In this document: positions 23,263-35,820 of the stretch, one piece after another | Layout of the letters: each line of letters opens with the position of its first letter | How positions within the stretch are numbered: position 1 is the first letter of the stretch | From: Leuctra nigra | Lineage: Eukaryota; Arthropoda; Insecta; Plecoptera; Leuctridae | Direction: 5' to 3' | Length of the DNA stretch: 64,000 nt | Assembly: GCA_934045905.1 (NCBI GenBank) | Contig: OW203762.1 | Coordinates: 49,873,411 to 49,937,410 of the forward strand | Position numbers and translations under genes: made by a program | Notes under the pieces: model-generated | Database searches by the model: none | Told to the model about the DNA's origin: nothing | Seen by the model: only the letters and a program-made list of their open reading frames with translations

Positions 23263-25770
23263 ATGGACGGCTTTCATCAACCGGCGACTCTTCGTATGAA
23301 GAATGAACAGTCAATTGATTGGAAAAGTTGGAAAAAGTCGTACGTGAACTATATGGCAGCAACAGGACTAGACGAGAAATCAGATGCGCGGAAAATTGCG
23401 ATACTGGTGAACTTGCTAGGGGAAGAGGGACAAGAGGTGATGGACAATTTTACCTTTGGCCCAGGTGAAGACAAGACCAAGCATGCAGTAATTCTTCAAA
23501 AGTTCGAGGATTTTTGCGAACCTATCAAGAACCTGGTAGTGAACAGGTATGATTTTTTTGACATTCGTCAAAAAGAGGGCGAGACCTTTGACAGTTTTCT
23601 GATACGATTGAAAACAAGAGGTCGAACTTGTGAATTCGGAGCACAATATGAATGGTTAGTTCGTGATCGCATTGTTCATTGCATAAGAGATGACAAGTTA
23701 CGAGCTAAATTGCTGAGAACGGATCCGAATATCACATTAGACAAGACCATTGAGATTTGTCGGGCGGAGGAGACTAGCAGGCGTCACATGCTAGCCATGC
23801 AACCCGAACATGAAGTAAATGCGGTTCGACGAGCGCAGAAGCAGACTCCGAGTGCAGCTAAGCAGACTCCGAGTGCTGTGATACCGTCTACGAGTTCTTC
23901 AGCAACTTGCAAGTACTGTGGTCGAGGGCATGAATATGGAAACTGTCCTGCGTGGGGTCGGCAGTGCTACACGTGCAAAGGATTGAATCATTTCAAGATG
24001 TTCTGTCCTAAGAAGAAGACACAAGACGAGGGTCAGCGACGTGTCAAGGAGGTCCGAGAAGAAGCTTCGGGTGGTGAAGAATTCGAAGATGGTGAACGAG
24101 TGTTGTCGTTGGTGACTTTGCTTGATGGAGCGTCCGTGAGTACAGTAGAGAGGGACAAGGACAGGGCATGGTTTGCTAATATTAAATTAGGTGGAAAAAC
24201 AGTAAAGTTCAAACTTGATACTGGGGCAGAGGTAAATGTTCTGCCTGAGCGATTGTTCAAACAACTGGAGTGTCCTGATGCACTGAAAAGCAGCAATACG
24301 GTGTTAGTCTCGTATGGACAACATAAAGTTAAGGTTCTGGGTAAAGTGAATCTAATATGTTCAGGCAACAATGTGACTAGGGTACCCCTTGAGTTTGTTG
24401 TATCAGCTGTAGACTCTTATGCATTGCTAGGTCTTTCAGGATGTTTGGCTATGAATTTGTTACAGAAAGTAGAATCTGTTCATGTAAGTCAGACCAAAGA
24501 GGAAGTTCTTGAGGAATTTAAAAATGTTTTTAAAGGTGTAGGTAGGTTGCCAGGTTTGCATCATATTACCCTTGATGAAACGGTGAAACCAGTTATACAT
24601 GCACCTCGCAAAGTTCCCTTTGGCCTTCAACCCAAGTTGAAAGAAACTCTTAGTCACCTGGAAAAGACTGGGATAGTGTCCAAGGTAGACCACCCCACGG
24701 ACTGGGTTAGCAGTCTGGTTGTGGTAGAAAAGAAAAACGGTAAATTGCGTCTTTGTCTAGATCCAACCGACCTTAACGTCGCTATCAAGAGGGAGCATCA
24801 TGTCAGCACGACGACCGAAGATGTTGCAGTCCAGATGGCTGGGATGAAGGTGTTCTCGACACTCGACATGGTAGATGGATTTTGGCAGATTCAGCTGGAT
24901 GAAGCGAGCGCGGACCTGTGCTGCTTCCACACGCCATTCGGTAGATATCGTTTTAACAGGCTACCGTTTGGAATTAAATCAAGTCCGGAGGTCTTCTCGA
25001 AGAAGATAATTTCGGTGTTTGGAGACATACCAGGAGTCCAGGTAGTGTGTGATGACTTGATCATTGCAGGAGCTAATGAAGCAGAGCATGACTTAGCTGT
25101 AGGACAAGTGCTGGAACGCGCTCAGAAGAACAATATCAAGTTCAACCCAGAGAAATTTCAGTTTAGAGTAGAAACTATCAAGTATTTGGGTCATGAGATC
25201 AGTAAGGCAGGCCTTAAGCCTGACCCGGAGAGAATTCGAGCCATTGTTCAAATGGAGGAACCGAAGAACAAGGAGGAGTTACGTAGATTTCTTGGAATGA
25301 TAACCTATGTAGGATCGTTCCTTCCGAAACTATCAGAAACCACAGCTCCATTGAGAGAGTTGTTAAAAACAGACATTGATTGGGTATGGGAGAAGCCCCA
25401 ACGTCAAGCTATAGATGCCATAAAGAGTCAGTTGTGTAATACCCCTGTACTGAAGTTCTTTGATGGTAGTAAGCCCATGACTATCCAGACTGATGCATCC
25501 AAGGATGGTTTAGGATCAGCTTTGCTTCAGGATGGACATCCGATAGCTTACGCTTCTCGATCACTGACAGCGGCAGAGAAAAACTATGCCCAAATCGAGA
25601 AAGAATGTTTAGCGATTGTATTTTCGCTACAGAAGTTTCATCAATACGTGTACGGACATAAGGTACAGGTTCACTCAGACCATAAACCTCTAGAAGTGCT
25701 AATGAAAAAAAGAGATAGCAAAGGTACCAAGCCGGTTACAAAGGATGATGTTGGCATGTTATCGGTATGA
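23263..25770 (+). CDS. Gag-protease-RT-RNase H polyprotein (retrotransposon)
   Basis: An 835-residue frame. Residues 1-200 are gag capsid-like. Two zinc knuckles lie at 216-228 (CX2CX3HX4C) and 235-248 (CX2CX4HX4C). The aspartic protease motif LDTGAEV is at 318-324. The reverse transcriptase spans about 440-650, with [13 protein letters not shown] around Asp535 and the catalytic pair in VVCDDLII at 594-601; the usual Tyr before x-Asp-Asp is Val here. The RNase H acidic residues are in IQTDAS (744), IEKEC (781) and SDHKP (806). The start Met precedes a normal gag N-terminus, so it is preferred. The last ~20 residues are out of frame relative to family order; the true continuation lies in the next ORF. 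Confidence 0.92.
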   Translation: MDGFHQPATLRMKNEQSIDWKSWKKSYVNYMAATGLDEKSDARKIAILVNLLGEEGQEVMDNFTFGPGEDKTKHAVILQKFEDFCEPIKNLVVNRYDFFDIRQKEGETFDSFLIRLKTRGRTCEFGAQYEWLVRDRIVHCIRDDKLRAKLLRTDPNITLDKTIEICRAEETSRRHMLAMQPEHEVNAVRRAQKQTPSAAKQTPSAVIPSTSSSATCKYCGRGHEYGNCPAWGRQCYTCKGLNHFKMFCPKKKTQDEGQRRVKEVREEASGGEEFEDGERVLSLVTLLDGASVSTVERDKDRAWFANIKLGGKTVKFKLDTGAEVNVLPERLFKQLECPDALKSSNTVLVSYGQHKVKVLGKVNLICSGNNVTRVPLEFVVSAVDSYALLGLSGCLAMNLLQKVESVHVSQTKEEVLEEFKNVFKGVGRLPGLHHITLDETVKPVIHAPRKVPFGLQPKLKETLSHLEKTGIVSKVDHPTDWVSSLVVVEKKNGKLRLCLDPTDLNVAIKREHHVSTTTEDVAVQMAGMKVFSTLDMVDGFWQIQLDEASADLCCFHTPFGRYRFNRLPFGIKSSPEVFSKKIISVFGDIPGVQVVCDDLIIAGANEAEHDLAVGQVLERAQKNNIKFNPEKFQFRVETIKYLGHEISKAGLKPDPERIRAIVQMEEPKNKEELRRFLGMITYVGSFLPKLSETTAPLRELLKTDIDWVWEKPQRQAIDAIKSQLCNTPVLKFFDGSKPMTIQTDASKDGLGSALLQDGHPIAYASRSLTAAEKNYAQIEKECLAIVFSLQKFHQYVYGHKVQVHSDHKPLEVLMKKRDSKGTKPVTKDDVGMLSV

Positions 25771-27244
25771 TTATACGGTCAGCTATGTCCCAGGAAAACA
25801 GATGTTTTTGGCTGATACTCTATCTAGAGCCTACCTAAAGGATCAGGTATATGATGATCCAGAGTTAGAATGCATTGTACACTCAGTGGCTAAGCATCTT
25901 GCAGTTAGCCCAGAAAAGAAACGAGAGTTACAACAAGCTACGCTTCAAGATTCAGTTCTTACAAAGGTTGTACAGTATCATCAGCAAGGATGGCCAGATA
26001 ATATCAAGGATGTGCCACAAGAATGTCGTTTTTACTGGAAGTTTAGACAGGACTTATCAGTTTCTGAAGATTTGTTGTTTGTCGAAGACAAGCTTTTGGT
26101 TCCATTGTCAATGAGGAAGAAGATGTTAGTGTCTTTGCATGAAGGTCATACTGGTATAGTCAGGTGCAAGAACTTTGCCAGAGGAATTCTTTATTGGCCA
26201 GGAATGTCACAGCAAATTGAAGAAATGATTCTGCGATGTGGAGTTTGTGAGAAATATCAGAACTCCAATGCTAAGGAACCTATGATTTGTCGTGAAATAC
26301 CCCAAAGAGCGTTTCAGAGGATCGCTACAGATTATCTTGAGTTTCAGGGATCTAATTACCTGGTGATTAAAGACTCGTACTCTCATTGGATTGAGGTCAT
26401 CAAGACTGTTGGCAAGACAGCAAGAGAAACTATACTAACACTCAAATCCATGTTTGCCAGATTTGGAATTCCAGAGTTTGTGATGAGTGATAATATGCCC
26501 TTTATCAGTACAGAGTTTCGCGAGTTTGCCCGGGAATGGGATTTCACCATTGAAACATCAAGCCCTACATATGCCAAGTCAAATGGTTTAGCAGAGAGAG
26601 CAGTTCAGACCGCTAAAGCCATATTGAAGAAGTCTTTTGATGATAATCAGGATATTTACTATGCTCTTCTTCAATATCGTAACACTCCAATTCAAACTGT
26701 AAACAGATCGCCTGCACAGTTAAATATGAGTCGAGTTTTGAGGAGCAAAGTTCCAGTCACTATTAATGTTCTAAAACCAAAAATACAAAACAATGTGATT
26801 GTTAAAGCAGGTTTAGAACACAATCAAGCGATTCAGAAGAAGTATTATGATCGAGGATCGAAGGAGCTACCCCCACTTCAAGATGGAGATAATGTACTTA
26901 TGAGAAGTCAAGGAATCTGGAAGAAGGCAGTAGTTCAAAATGAGCATTCAAGTCCAAGATCATACATCGTTACTTCCGAAAACAACCGGGAATATAGGAG
27001 GAATAGGAGTGATTTGAGGAAGTCTTTCAGTCCAACAGTCATTCAGTCGGAACCAGACGACGATGTTTTAGGTAACATCCCGAGCCCGTTGCCGAGTAGT
27101 CCTAATAGTAGTTCCGGAGAAGGCTCCGTTCCGTTGCCGTGTAGTCCTCGTAGTTCCATTGAAGGCTCCGTTCCTGATCCAGTTTCCCGACCGAAGCGAT
27201 CCGTAGTTCGTCCTCGGAAGTTTCAGGATTTTAAGATGACATAA
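25745..27244 (+). CDS. Integrase ORF of the retrotransposon, frame offset from gag-pol
   Basis: A 499-residue frame. Its first ~30 residues ([20 protein letters not shown]) are the end of the RNase H domain, so its Met is not a real start. The zinc-binding region has His132/His135 and Cys165/Cys168. The catalytic triad is Asp196 (ATDYLEF), Asp249 (MSDNMPF; the common DNGP is DNMP) and Glu284 (GLAERAV), giving D,D-35-E spacing. A C-terminal SH3/GPY-like segment reads [16 protein letters not shown], followed by a Ser/Pro-rich tail. The two frames differ by one base and meet in an A7 run near 25703-25709. A one-base indel or assembly error is likelier than programmed shifting, because -1 slippage there would run into a stop. 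Confidence 0.92.
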   Translation: MMLACYRYDYTVSYVPGKQMFLADTLSRAYLKDQVYDDPELECIVHSVAKHLAVSPEKKRELQQATLQDSVLTKVVQYHQQGWPDNIKDVPQECRFYWKFRQDLSVSEDLLFVEDKLLVPLSMRKKMLVSLHEGHTGIVRCKNFARGILYWPGMSQQIEEMILRCGVCEKYQNSNAKEPMICREIPQRAFQRIATDYLEFQGSNYLVIKDSYSHWIEVIKTVGKTARETILTLKSMFARFGIPEFVMSDNMPFISTEFREFAREWDFTIETSSPTYAKSNGLAERAVQTAKAILKKSFDDNQDIYYALLQYRNTPIQTVNRSPAQLNMSRVLRSKVPVTINVLKPKIQNNVIVKAGLEHNQAIQKKYYDRGSKELPPLQDGDNVLMRSQGIWKKAVVQNEHSSPRSYIVTSENNREYRRNRSDLRKSFSPTVIQSEPDDDVLGNIPSPLPSSPNSSSGEGSVPLPCSPRSSIEGSVPDPVSRPKRSVVRPRKFQDFKMT

Positions 27245-27361
27245 TTTTGCTGTTTTGTGTATTGCTAATGTTTCTAAATCAGAGCTATTATTGGTATTGA
27301 TTTGTTGATTGTATGTTGCTATATATGTTTCTCAACAAGAGTCAATTGCTTGTAAGGGAGG

Positions 27362-27550
27362 TGTGATGTATTTGACCTTGCTTTATCTAGTGTGTTTGTA
27401 AAACAGTTGGTAACACTGATGTGAAACGGTCTGGAAGTTAGTTCGCAATGGCCGCCTACGATGTATCTAAGATGTGTACTCAATAAACTAATAAAGTGAT
27501 TCTTATAACATTGAACTGAGTTCTGTAATTAATAGAGTCTTTAAACGTAA
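27362..27550 (+). repeat. 3' LTR candidate
   Basis: Begins TGTGATGTATTTGACC directly after the purine tract AAGGGAGG. It contains an AATAAA signal at 27482-27487, as expected at the U3/R junction. The right edge is uncertain because no 5' copy exists for comparison and no CA end plus target duplication could be fixed. Confidence 0.5.
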
Positions 27551-30500
27551 TATACAAATACATAATAAATATGATCGAAACTAATGATCTGGGACTCTAA
27601 ATTAAAGTTTGCTAACAAAGTTAAAGTTTTGAAGCTAATAGTTCATAGTTTATTAACTAGTACATAGGAATTTGACTCTGTTGCGTTGGGATGAAGTTAA
27701 GTTTCGTAGTTTAAGAATGTCTAGAAGAAGAAAGCATCATTCATTCATAATTTGATTTTCTTATCAAAGTCTCCTCCAAATCCTGGAAAGAAAAAGTTCA
27801 TAGATTCACTTTTCCTTCTCTTCTAACTACAAATCACATATTTTACCGCATCGATAATCGATTGTCGATGTCTCGACTTAACGCCTGTCGACGCCGACGC
27901 TGCATATGGCGTCGCGACGGATGCCGGCGCATCGAAACGTGCTTACACCCAACGAAAAAGATCAACGAACAAAAAAAGTTAAGAAAATTGATAAAAAGTT
28001 CGATGAAAGTTTTCACGGTGACGTCATATTGTATGAGGAAGATTTTCTTTTAAGGCGTACGTGACAGAAAAATAATAAGTTCGAACATCCCCGACAGATT
28101 GAGGCTTAAGTCTAGCCGCAATGTGCCGCATTCGAGCTAAGTTAAATCTTAAATATATTTATTGGAGATTTAGAAACGATTTTTCTGAAATCTAGAGGAA
28201 ATATACAAATTCCATAAATCATCTTGCCGAGAAACCATGAACTCACAAGTTTTATACTTTTTTCACACAGCATTGCATGCTTTTAATTCCCGGTTTTACC
28301 TGCCTTTTAGGATGTTTTTGTTGACTGTCAGATATAACCTCATCTGTACCTACTAATTGTTTGCATATTGATAGTATTCTGACATGATTGTAAAACACTA
28401 TTCAGTATTATGCTCCGTGAAATTACTCGGACGCTTGCATAGAAATATTACCATCAAGCAAACAGAGTCTTCATATCCAGAGTTTACAGACGACGAGAAG
28501 AAAAACACGAAACTCACAAGAAATATTTTGCATATGAAGTTTTTCTTTAGTGGCAAGTTTAGCGAAGGAAACCTACGTGGAACTGAGGAAAATCGGCTTT
28601 GAAAACGATGTAGTTTTATCATGTATCGCCAATATCGAGATATTTCTTCATTCAGTACACATCCTGACGGACTTGCAATATTTCAATACAAGTGCCCGAA
28701 CTCGACTAACCTCCTTCTTTCGCTGCATGCCGATATTTTCATATTCAATATTACACATCAGTGTTACGTTATTTCACGCACAATAGCTAAAGGTAAGATG
28801 ATTGATTATATTAATTATCAGTCACTTTATATGATCATGAATAGCTTGAACACATTTTTTTCTTAATTTAATTCTTCAGATTTTGGCACATTTATGAAAG
28901 TTTCAGATACGAAATCAAAATGTCTCTTCGGGGTTATGTTATAGACTATTTTGTTTGTTGTGTCGAGTTGCAGTTGACAATTTGACCTCCAGAGTTACAT
29001 AAACAAATCCGATTGCATTGAATACAGTATGAACGATGTTTTATTTTGGTTCTCGTTGGCCAAAAGATGATATTTTGAAAGCAACCTGCTCCGTGTCGTG
29101 TTAACTTATCGCTAGTGTCAGCAAGGTTGACCTCTTCATCGCGTAGACGGCGACGCCCGACGTCGCGGCGCTCCTCGCCGTCGCGACGCACAATAGCGTC
29201 ATGAAATGCTAATTCCGCGCGATGATCCACGCCCGTGAGCAGGTTGACATTTGAAAAGGGTACAAGAACCTAATTAACCGTGCATCGGGGTCGTGTTGCA
29301 GCTTACGAGCGCAGCCGAGGAACGAGACACCTACACGGGAAATAATTACTAATAATCTTTCTATCCTTTTAATTAGAATAATTTGTGATTTCCATGTAGA
29401 GAGTTACTGAACCGTTTTAACCAATTAAAGCATTTCTATAAGTTATTGATCTATTAGATTATCCAGGAAACTAATTGAATAACTTCAATATTCCAGCCGA
29501 TAAAGTCTAACTACATTTGGCGAATAATGTTTAATTCAAAGCGGATAAACTGAATGCAAACTTGTGTCCCATCAATGTTGTCGACGGTGTTTTGGTGTCA
29601 ATTACTGGAGATGTCTGCATGACGAGAGACGAGAAATAACAAGATGAGTTGTGGAGTTTCTCGCTAATTGCGAGAGCAATGGCGGGAAACTCCGACGAGT
29701 TTTGCGTCTGGCGAGGTGGAGCGGAAATGAGGAGCTCGAAACATTGCCGGGCGAGAAGTGAGAAAACGCGTGACGTCACAAATTCAAACACATAATTCAG
29801 TTCTCTGATTTTCGGAGGAAATCCTCCGTCTTCTTTGTAGGCTATAACCATATTTCAGAGGTAGACAAAATGATTTACGTCATGTATGCCAAAAAATCGT
29901 CGCCTCTTCGTGCTCCCCATGAGGGATGTTGAGCGGGGATCGATCTCACGACCACCAGCCATTAGCGACACCGCAAACCACACGAGTTGGCCGCCGAACA
30001 ACAGAATTAACACCTCAATTCACATCGCTAGTTCATTACAGCGCGTGTCCAGCCTCTCATTCGGCTGCGTAAAAAGTGCGAATATCAGCGAGATAGCTTG
30101 CAATTACGCGTCGACAAACTTTGCAGTTCAAACGCACGCAAAAATACTTGTCTAATTGTTGCTGATCTGTTGACAGTGGATAGAAAAATAAAAAAAGGCA
30201 CGACACGACACATTGCTGTAGAAAGATAACACAACCTGAACTTTTCAAGTTCAGAATAAATGTATTTTACACTTACCTTCAGAGATTCGCACATTTTAGC
30301 AGAATTTTACGTTTCACCTGAAAGTAATTGGGGAAAACTTAGGTTTCCCAAAACATCGAAAAGAGAAATTCATGTAATAATTTCGACTATCCTGTCAATG
30401 TTAATCAACTTCTACTTCAGAATCTCATTCCTTGTTGCGTCCTTGTCGATCTGAGAAGAGCTCTGTTTCGCTATCAAACAATTCATTAGTTTCCGCTCGT

Positions 30501-33040
30501 AATTCAACATTCCTTCCTTTCTTTCATTATGCAGTGACTTTGTTCACAAACTAATCATCTTAAATTAAAATTCGTCACAAAGGGAGGCATATTAGCGAGC
30601 AAGACCCCCTCGTCCATAAAACAATCAAGAAGTAATACAGTATAATATGAAACGGTGGCTCGTACACAAAAGTGGGTTGCCCAGAAGAATCCGTTGGAAA
30701 ATGCACGAACGGAGCGTCGAAGCCTGTACACGTGTAGTGGCACACACGTGTCGGAAACCTGACCGGCCCGACGCATCGAGGATCGAGTTTCTGTTTGCAT
30801 TTTATAGTCGACAGATCCGCGGACGTGACACCGCCGGAAAATGTAATTTTAAACAACATGCATTCAATTGATTACCGATGAATAAATATTCACATAACAT
30901 TGCAGAGTACCTCATCGCTTCAAAGTGTATGCCTCGCGGTAAAGTACACTATGAATAATTATTAGTTTCCAATAAACTCATTGCATATTGTTATTTGTTG
31001 TGATTAAATAACTGCAGATACATGTATTCATTTACAGATATTACTTTGTATACTGTTTTCCCTCGTAATTCCTAATTTCTGTTACTCATAGCTACATCTT
31101 GTCAGAGAATTCAAGCTCTACTTGTTTGACGGAATTCAACAAGTGAGGAACTTTAGTCTCAAATTGTATTCAACAGAGAATATGGATTTTGTAAGAAATC
31201 AAACACGAAAGTGATTTGGCCGAAGACTCAATTAAAAATGCTGATTTTAATTTCATTCACGACGAATCATTTCATCCTAACTCATTTCTAATACAATTTT
31301 AAATAATGTATTTCAGAATTAATGAATAAATTAATTGCCAAGTAATTGGTGTACATTGTTCATATTCTAATTAGACGTCATGCTGAAACGTTGGCGATAA
31401 AACCCGAGAAGTAAAGTCCGACGCAAGATGCGAGTTATTACTTGAAATTAGTTCCAAAGACCGAGACAGTAACAAACTTCCGACCAACTCGTTTATGAAA
31501 ACATCTTAAAAATGTGGAAATTGTTTCGCGTCGTGCTTTTGCTTGAACCGTTTGACGCAAGAATCTCACGCGCGTTGTGCGTAAAGGTCCCAAGGCTCAG
31601 GGATGATATCGTGCGTGGGTCGGATCAATACCAGTATGGATTAATGGTCTGTGATCTTTGTAGCTTAGTTGAGAAGAATTTCATAAAATATAAATGCCCG
31701 AGGACCGAGTTAAAGGGGACGCACTGACCTCACACCGAAAACTGAAAGTATAGGAAATGGGGAATTATGTGAAGCGGCTGGCTTAAAACTTTGTGTGTAC
31801 TCTAAAACCTTTTGATATTTTATGCCAATAGGAATATCAGACACGGTTCAATGATTTTAAGAAACTGAAGTTAAAAAGTATGTCACCGCTTTTATTCCTC
31901 ATTGAGCTGCACTCTGTACCTTTTTACTTTTATTTTCTGGTGTCAAGAACGTCATTTGACTAAGTGCATTGATCGATAGTCGATATCAATCTAGCTGAAC
32001 CGATGACGTAGAATTATAATAATGCAGAAATCTTCAGTCAGTCAAGAGATAAGACCGATGCCATTAAGCACTTCAGTTTTCTTGATTAGAAACGTAAACT
32101 TGATCAGAGAAGTACGACTCTGAAACTTCAATTATTATCATCTTGTTTGAAAAGCAGTTTTAATTGGATTATGTGAAGATCTGGTTTTAATATGACATTC
32201 ACTGAAACTAATACGACTGGGACGTGCAACTACTGGCAACTTAGGTAGGCTTTGAGACAGAGTTTAATTATACGTCAACGCATAATTTATGCCATTTGAG
32301 AATAAATAACTCATTAGTTATTAAACAAGTTTGTTAACTTCACGAACATGTCTACCTATTTATCACACAATGTTATCTAAAAGTCTGCTACAGAATGTGG
32401 TGCGAAACACGTTGTAGTTTGGATTTGTTTTCTGTCACCTATGTCTGCTCTTTGCGCTGTTTCTCTCTTCTGAAATAACTTCTTGAAAGGCTCGCTTTCA
32501 TAACGTGAAGTTACATCTAGGAAGATAGCTGGTTATTATTCGTGAGAGAGAGGTAGAACGGTTTCAATGTATGTGTAATGTAAAAGTATCAACTTCAACA
32601 TACGTCTGGTTCTGGGGGACAACAGCCGAACTGAACGCTCCACTTAGTGCACTTGCAATGAGGTCTGGCATCACACATAAACCTTGCTGCTGCAATAAGT
32701 GCACTTAGTGATCTACATGTGTTGTAATAGTATTGCACTCAGTTCCCCACTTCGTACCTTGCTCACACACACAACGATCTTAGTAGCGTTTAGGACTATT
32801 TAGTGTTAAATGTGTTAAATGTGTTAGTGTTCACAACCTTCTAACATTACTTGGAACTTTCAGGAAGCATCAATTTTCATTCTACTTTAGTGTACTTTAG
32901 GAGTTAGCCTTTTCCGGGGAATTTGTTTCGTGAAAATTTGAGTGTGTTTACGTATTGAGTGTTGAACGTATACCTACTTAATTAGGTTCGGCTTTTCAAG
33001 GACTTGATTGCATGGTAACAACCATTACACTCAGAATTAC
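27551..33040. other. Non-coding stretch, no gene recognised
   Basis: Short ORFs only. It holds CpG-dense patches at 27880-27940 and 29138-29192, both with the palindrome CGTCGCGACG, a tRNA-like sequence at 29932-29996, and an ATGTGTTA short tandem repeat near 32805-32830. Confidence 0.6.
29932..29996 (-). repeat. Decayed tRNA-like / SINE-head sequence
   Basis: On the minus strand, AACTCGTGTGGTTTGCGGTG resembles a D-arm with A box. About 35 bases later GAGATCGATCCCCGC matches a B box. The spacing suits a tRNA-derived Pol III promoter, but no complete clover-leaf or SINE tail was found. Confidence 0.4.
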
Positions 33041-33045
33041 CACCA

Positions 33046-33491
33046 AGGGCAGTTTTTTCAATATTCTCTGTTAAATCATTAGTTACAAACAGTCATTCTA
33101 GGAATGTCATTGGTTGTTACTATGGAAATTGAGTCATTATCAACTGTTTAAATTTAACAGAGCATTGAAAAACCATCGCTATAAGTAACGTTAAACTTAT
33201 AACTACTGCTTTATCATGAGTATTGAAAAACCAGCCCTTAGGGCCAGTTTTTCAATGCTCAGCTAAATGTAAACAGTTGACTGGGACTTGTCATGGCAAC
33301 AACCGAGGACATTACTTGAATTACTGATTTAGGGCCAGTAATTCAATGTTCTGCTAACTTTTAAACGTTTGATTAGAACTGTTTTGTCATGGTAACAACC
33401 AATGACATTCCCAGAATGACTGTGTTAAGTTAATTATTTGTTTTAACAGAGTATTGAAAAGCTGCACCTTAGCAGAGCATTGAAAATGTAT
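33046..33491. mobile_element. Cluster of nested PIF/Harbinger-like MITEs
   Basis: At least three related copies have ends like GGGCCAGTTTTTCAATGCTC..CTAA. A full copy (about 33332-33469) lies within another (left part about 33241-33328, right part about 33473-33490). The inserted copy is flanked by TTA on both sides, and its ends start GGG/GGT. A further copy covers about 33049-33178, and a right end lies at about 33196-33240. TTA duplications and GGGCC ends point to PIF/Harbinger; no transposase is present. Confidence 0.7.
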
Positions 33492-35310
33492 AATAACAGT
33501 ATGTGGAAGCCCACAGACGAACATTTTCTTTATTTATTAATTGGTGGCATGGCAGTTCTATGGGTGTAACCTCCTTGGTGTATTCATTCATACGGTTGCC
33601 ATGAAGGGCGATGACACTCCTCCAATAGCGTGAACAGCCGCGAGTGAAATGACGTCACACGATCACGGCGCCTCCACTAAATAATGCAGGTGCATCTCAT
33701 CTCGGCTTGATATTTTCCAGACGTGTGAAATCTGTGGTGTTTGAGCGCTGTCACAAACACACGCCTCTTTGAGCATTCTGTGTCAGTCGGGACGATGACG
33801 GGAGGAAAGAAATAACGACGTCGTTAGAGCGTGCCGTGACGACGCCACGCACGCCTATCGCGCTGAATCATGCGTGCCCATGCGTGTGTATGTGGCCGCC
33901 ATTAGCGACGCAATGGCCGTGCACTCATGGGAACGAAATGGCGGAGGATTATGAAAGATTCCGTCGTCCATGAAAACAACAGACGCATTCATTGTATATG
34001 TCTAATTTACATACATTTGCATATACTTAATTTGTAGATCTAATTTTTAATTTTAAAATAACACGGAAAGGGGTTTTATTAAAAAGCTAATAACGTAAAC
34101 CAGAATTAAAATAATAAAGAGTTACATTTGTTTTTACTGTATAAACTTACATGCATAACCTATCATTCTATGACATTTATGCAGCAGCCATGTTTTTCTT
34201 GGATTAAACTGACGGCACAGCCAATCAGATGCTTCAAAATAATTGAAACTTTAATCCAAAAGTTAGTTAATCCGGCACAACTTAGCATAATACCGGGCCG
34301 TAATACAGCAGCCTTGTTGTTCTTGTGATGTTTTATGCTTACTCTAAAATATCACATTTAGAACGAAATATAAATACGCATAACCGCAGGCTCCATTAGC
34401 GATATTATTTCCCACTTTATTCCGTGATCCTATTAAAGGATCACTAGAAAATGAAGAAAGATGAAAGTTGAATCGGATCCTCCAATGGAAAACAAGAACA
34501 ATGGCTATTGCCACGTAAAATACTAATTCCAGTACAATGCTGTAAATGTAAACGCAAAGTTAAACAGAGCCATTAATTCAAGTTTTCCGCCATTGATCAG
34601 ACAAAAGCTACTGAATTCCATGGCATCATGGAAGCTCTGGTGAATATTGCGCTAAATCTTCACGGTCCGCCGGATGTCGTGACAGCCTCCCGTATGACCA
34701 TAACGGTCACGTGGTAGAGGTGCTTGTAATATGCAAATGCCATGAAGAATCGATAGGCTTCAAGTAAGAGAGCTACAAAACGCAGGTCAGCACGGCGGTG
34801 GTGGTTGCGAGGGGGTGGTGGGGGGGGGGGGGAGAATTGGCTCGTAACATCGTCGAAATCAGATGTTTTATAATCAGTGAAAATAAATAACTCTGCTTCC
34901 CACGCTGTTGCCAAGTTTATAGCTACGTCCTGCGGGAAAGCTCGCCGTTATTCTCGACCGCTGATTGGTCGAACAAGTTTCATGGCTTGTTCCGAATAGA
35001 ACTGCTTTATACGATGACAAAATGGAGATTTCAGGTAGATTAGCTGCATAGAGGAGAGCCATTAACTTTAGGATTAAAGTGTTAAAGATCACGATATATT
35101 TAAACAACTCTTCGGTGGTTTATTTTTGGTCTTTATTATTTTTCTTCAATTTCTTTTATTTCTATAAAAAGCTCTTTGAGCCAAACAAAAACGAACTTTT
35201 CACGGAGAACAATGCTATCTCCGCAGTTATATTCTCCCTGCCTCTCTATCTATACTTACACTCCCAGTCACAAACACAATTTATAACCGGCTGCTTTTGA
35301 TTTATTTCAG
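33492..35310. other. No gene recognised; CpG-richer patch and G tract
   Basis: 33600-33950 is richer in CpG than its surroundings and includes TGACGTCA at about 33650. A long G tract lies around 34817-34832. Nothing else is supported. Confidence 0.5.
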
Positions 35311-35414
35311 TGGCAAGTTTGACCTCGGCCGATGTCGAGGTCAAAGTTCAACCGACGTCGAACCATCATCACCAAGGGACGCACAAAGGTCACGGCCACG
35401 GAGACCTACAAAAG
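35311..35414 (+). CDS. Candidate internal exon, His-rich reading
   Basis: A 104-bp, CpG-rich segment between a strong acceptor (CTTTTGATTTATTTCAG) and a strong donor (AAAAG/GTAAGT) in AT-rich DNA. Two frames are open. One reads ASLTSADVEVKVQPTS then NHHHQGTHKGHGHGDLQK and ends in phase 0. The other is Arg/Pro/Ser-rich, ends ..RRPTK plus one base, and is phase-compatible with the exon at 62430. The His/Gly reading looks more protein-like but would need another exon before 62430. Membership in the same gene is inference from shared strand only. A signal-peptide exon upstream was not found. Confidence 0.5.
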
Positions 35415-35705
35415 GTAAGTTCGGAGAAAGCCTTTAAATAGATTTCCAATTTCCCGCTGAGAACGAGGGATCAGGTGGGTAATCGACAACAAGAAGGATT
35501 CAGTTACGAAATCAAGTGGCTCGCAACACGACACGGCGTAAGCGCGAAGTAGGGATGGATCAAGAATCACCCTTTCACTCCGAAATAACATGATAATCAG
35601 AGACACAATGCTAGGCTGCTGACTGACTGTCGATCACAAACACAAATGTGAGCAGTTTTTACATGTTTAGAAGCTTTAATTTGTGCAATATAAAGCCCAA
35701 TGGAC

Positions 35706-35820
35706 CCAAGCAACTTTTGGTTGAGCAACTCGGTTCTGCTCGTGCGCAGAGTTTCTTTCGTTACGATAATGTGACTCTGCACATGTGCAGGACTAATTTG
35801 ATCAACCAAAAGTTGCAAGT
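35706..35820. repeat. Short palindromic element (115 bp)
   Basis: AGCAACTTTTGGTTGA near 35707 is mirrored by TCAACCAAAAGTTGCAAG ending at 35820. The inner parts (CTCGTGCGCAGAGT against ACTCTGCACATGTGCAG) also pair, so nearly the whole segment folds back on itself. Confidence 0.75.

Larger units (their letters stand above)
23263..27550 (+). mobile_element. Ty3/gypsy LTR retrotransposon, near-complete, 5' LTR not found
   Basis: Order: gag, aspartic protease, reverse transcriptase, RNase H, integrase, then a purine-rich AAGGGAGG tract and a 3' LTR candidate starting TGTGATG. This order (integrase last) defines Ty3/gypsy, and the single long gag-pol frame and Gag style resemble the metazoan K02A2.6-like group. 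There is no env-like ORF. The 300 bp upstream of gag do not resemble the 3' LTR, so the element is 5'-truncated or its start is rearranged. One frame break separates RNase H from integrase. Otherwise the frames are open, so the copy is not old. Confidence 0.9.

Noticed and set aside
31512..31580. MWKLFRVVLLL ORF as a signal-peptide exon for the gene at 35311
   Set aside because: The hydrophobic run is short, the only plausible donor (GTGC/GTAAAG) leaves the wrong phase, and no promoter motif is seen.
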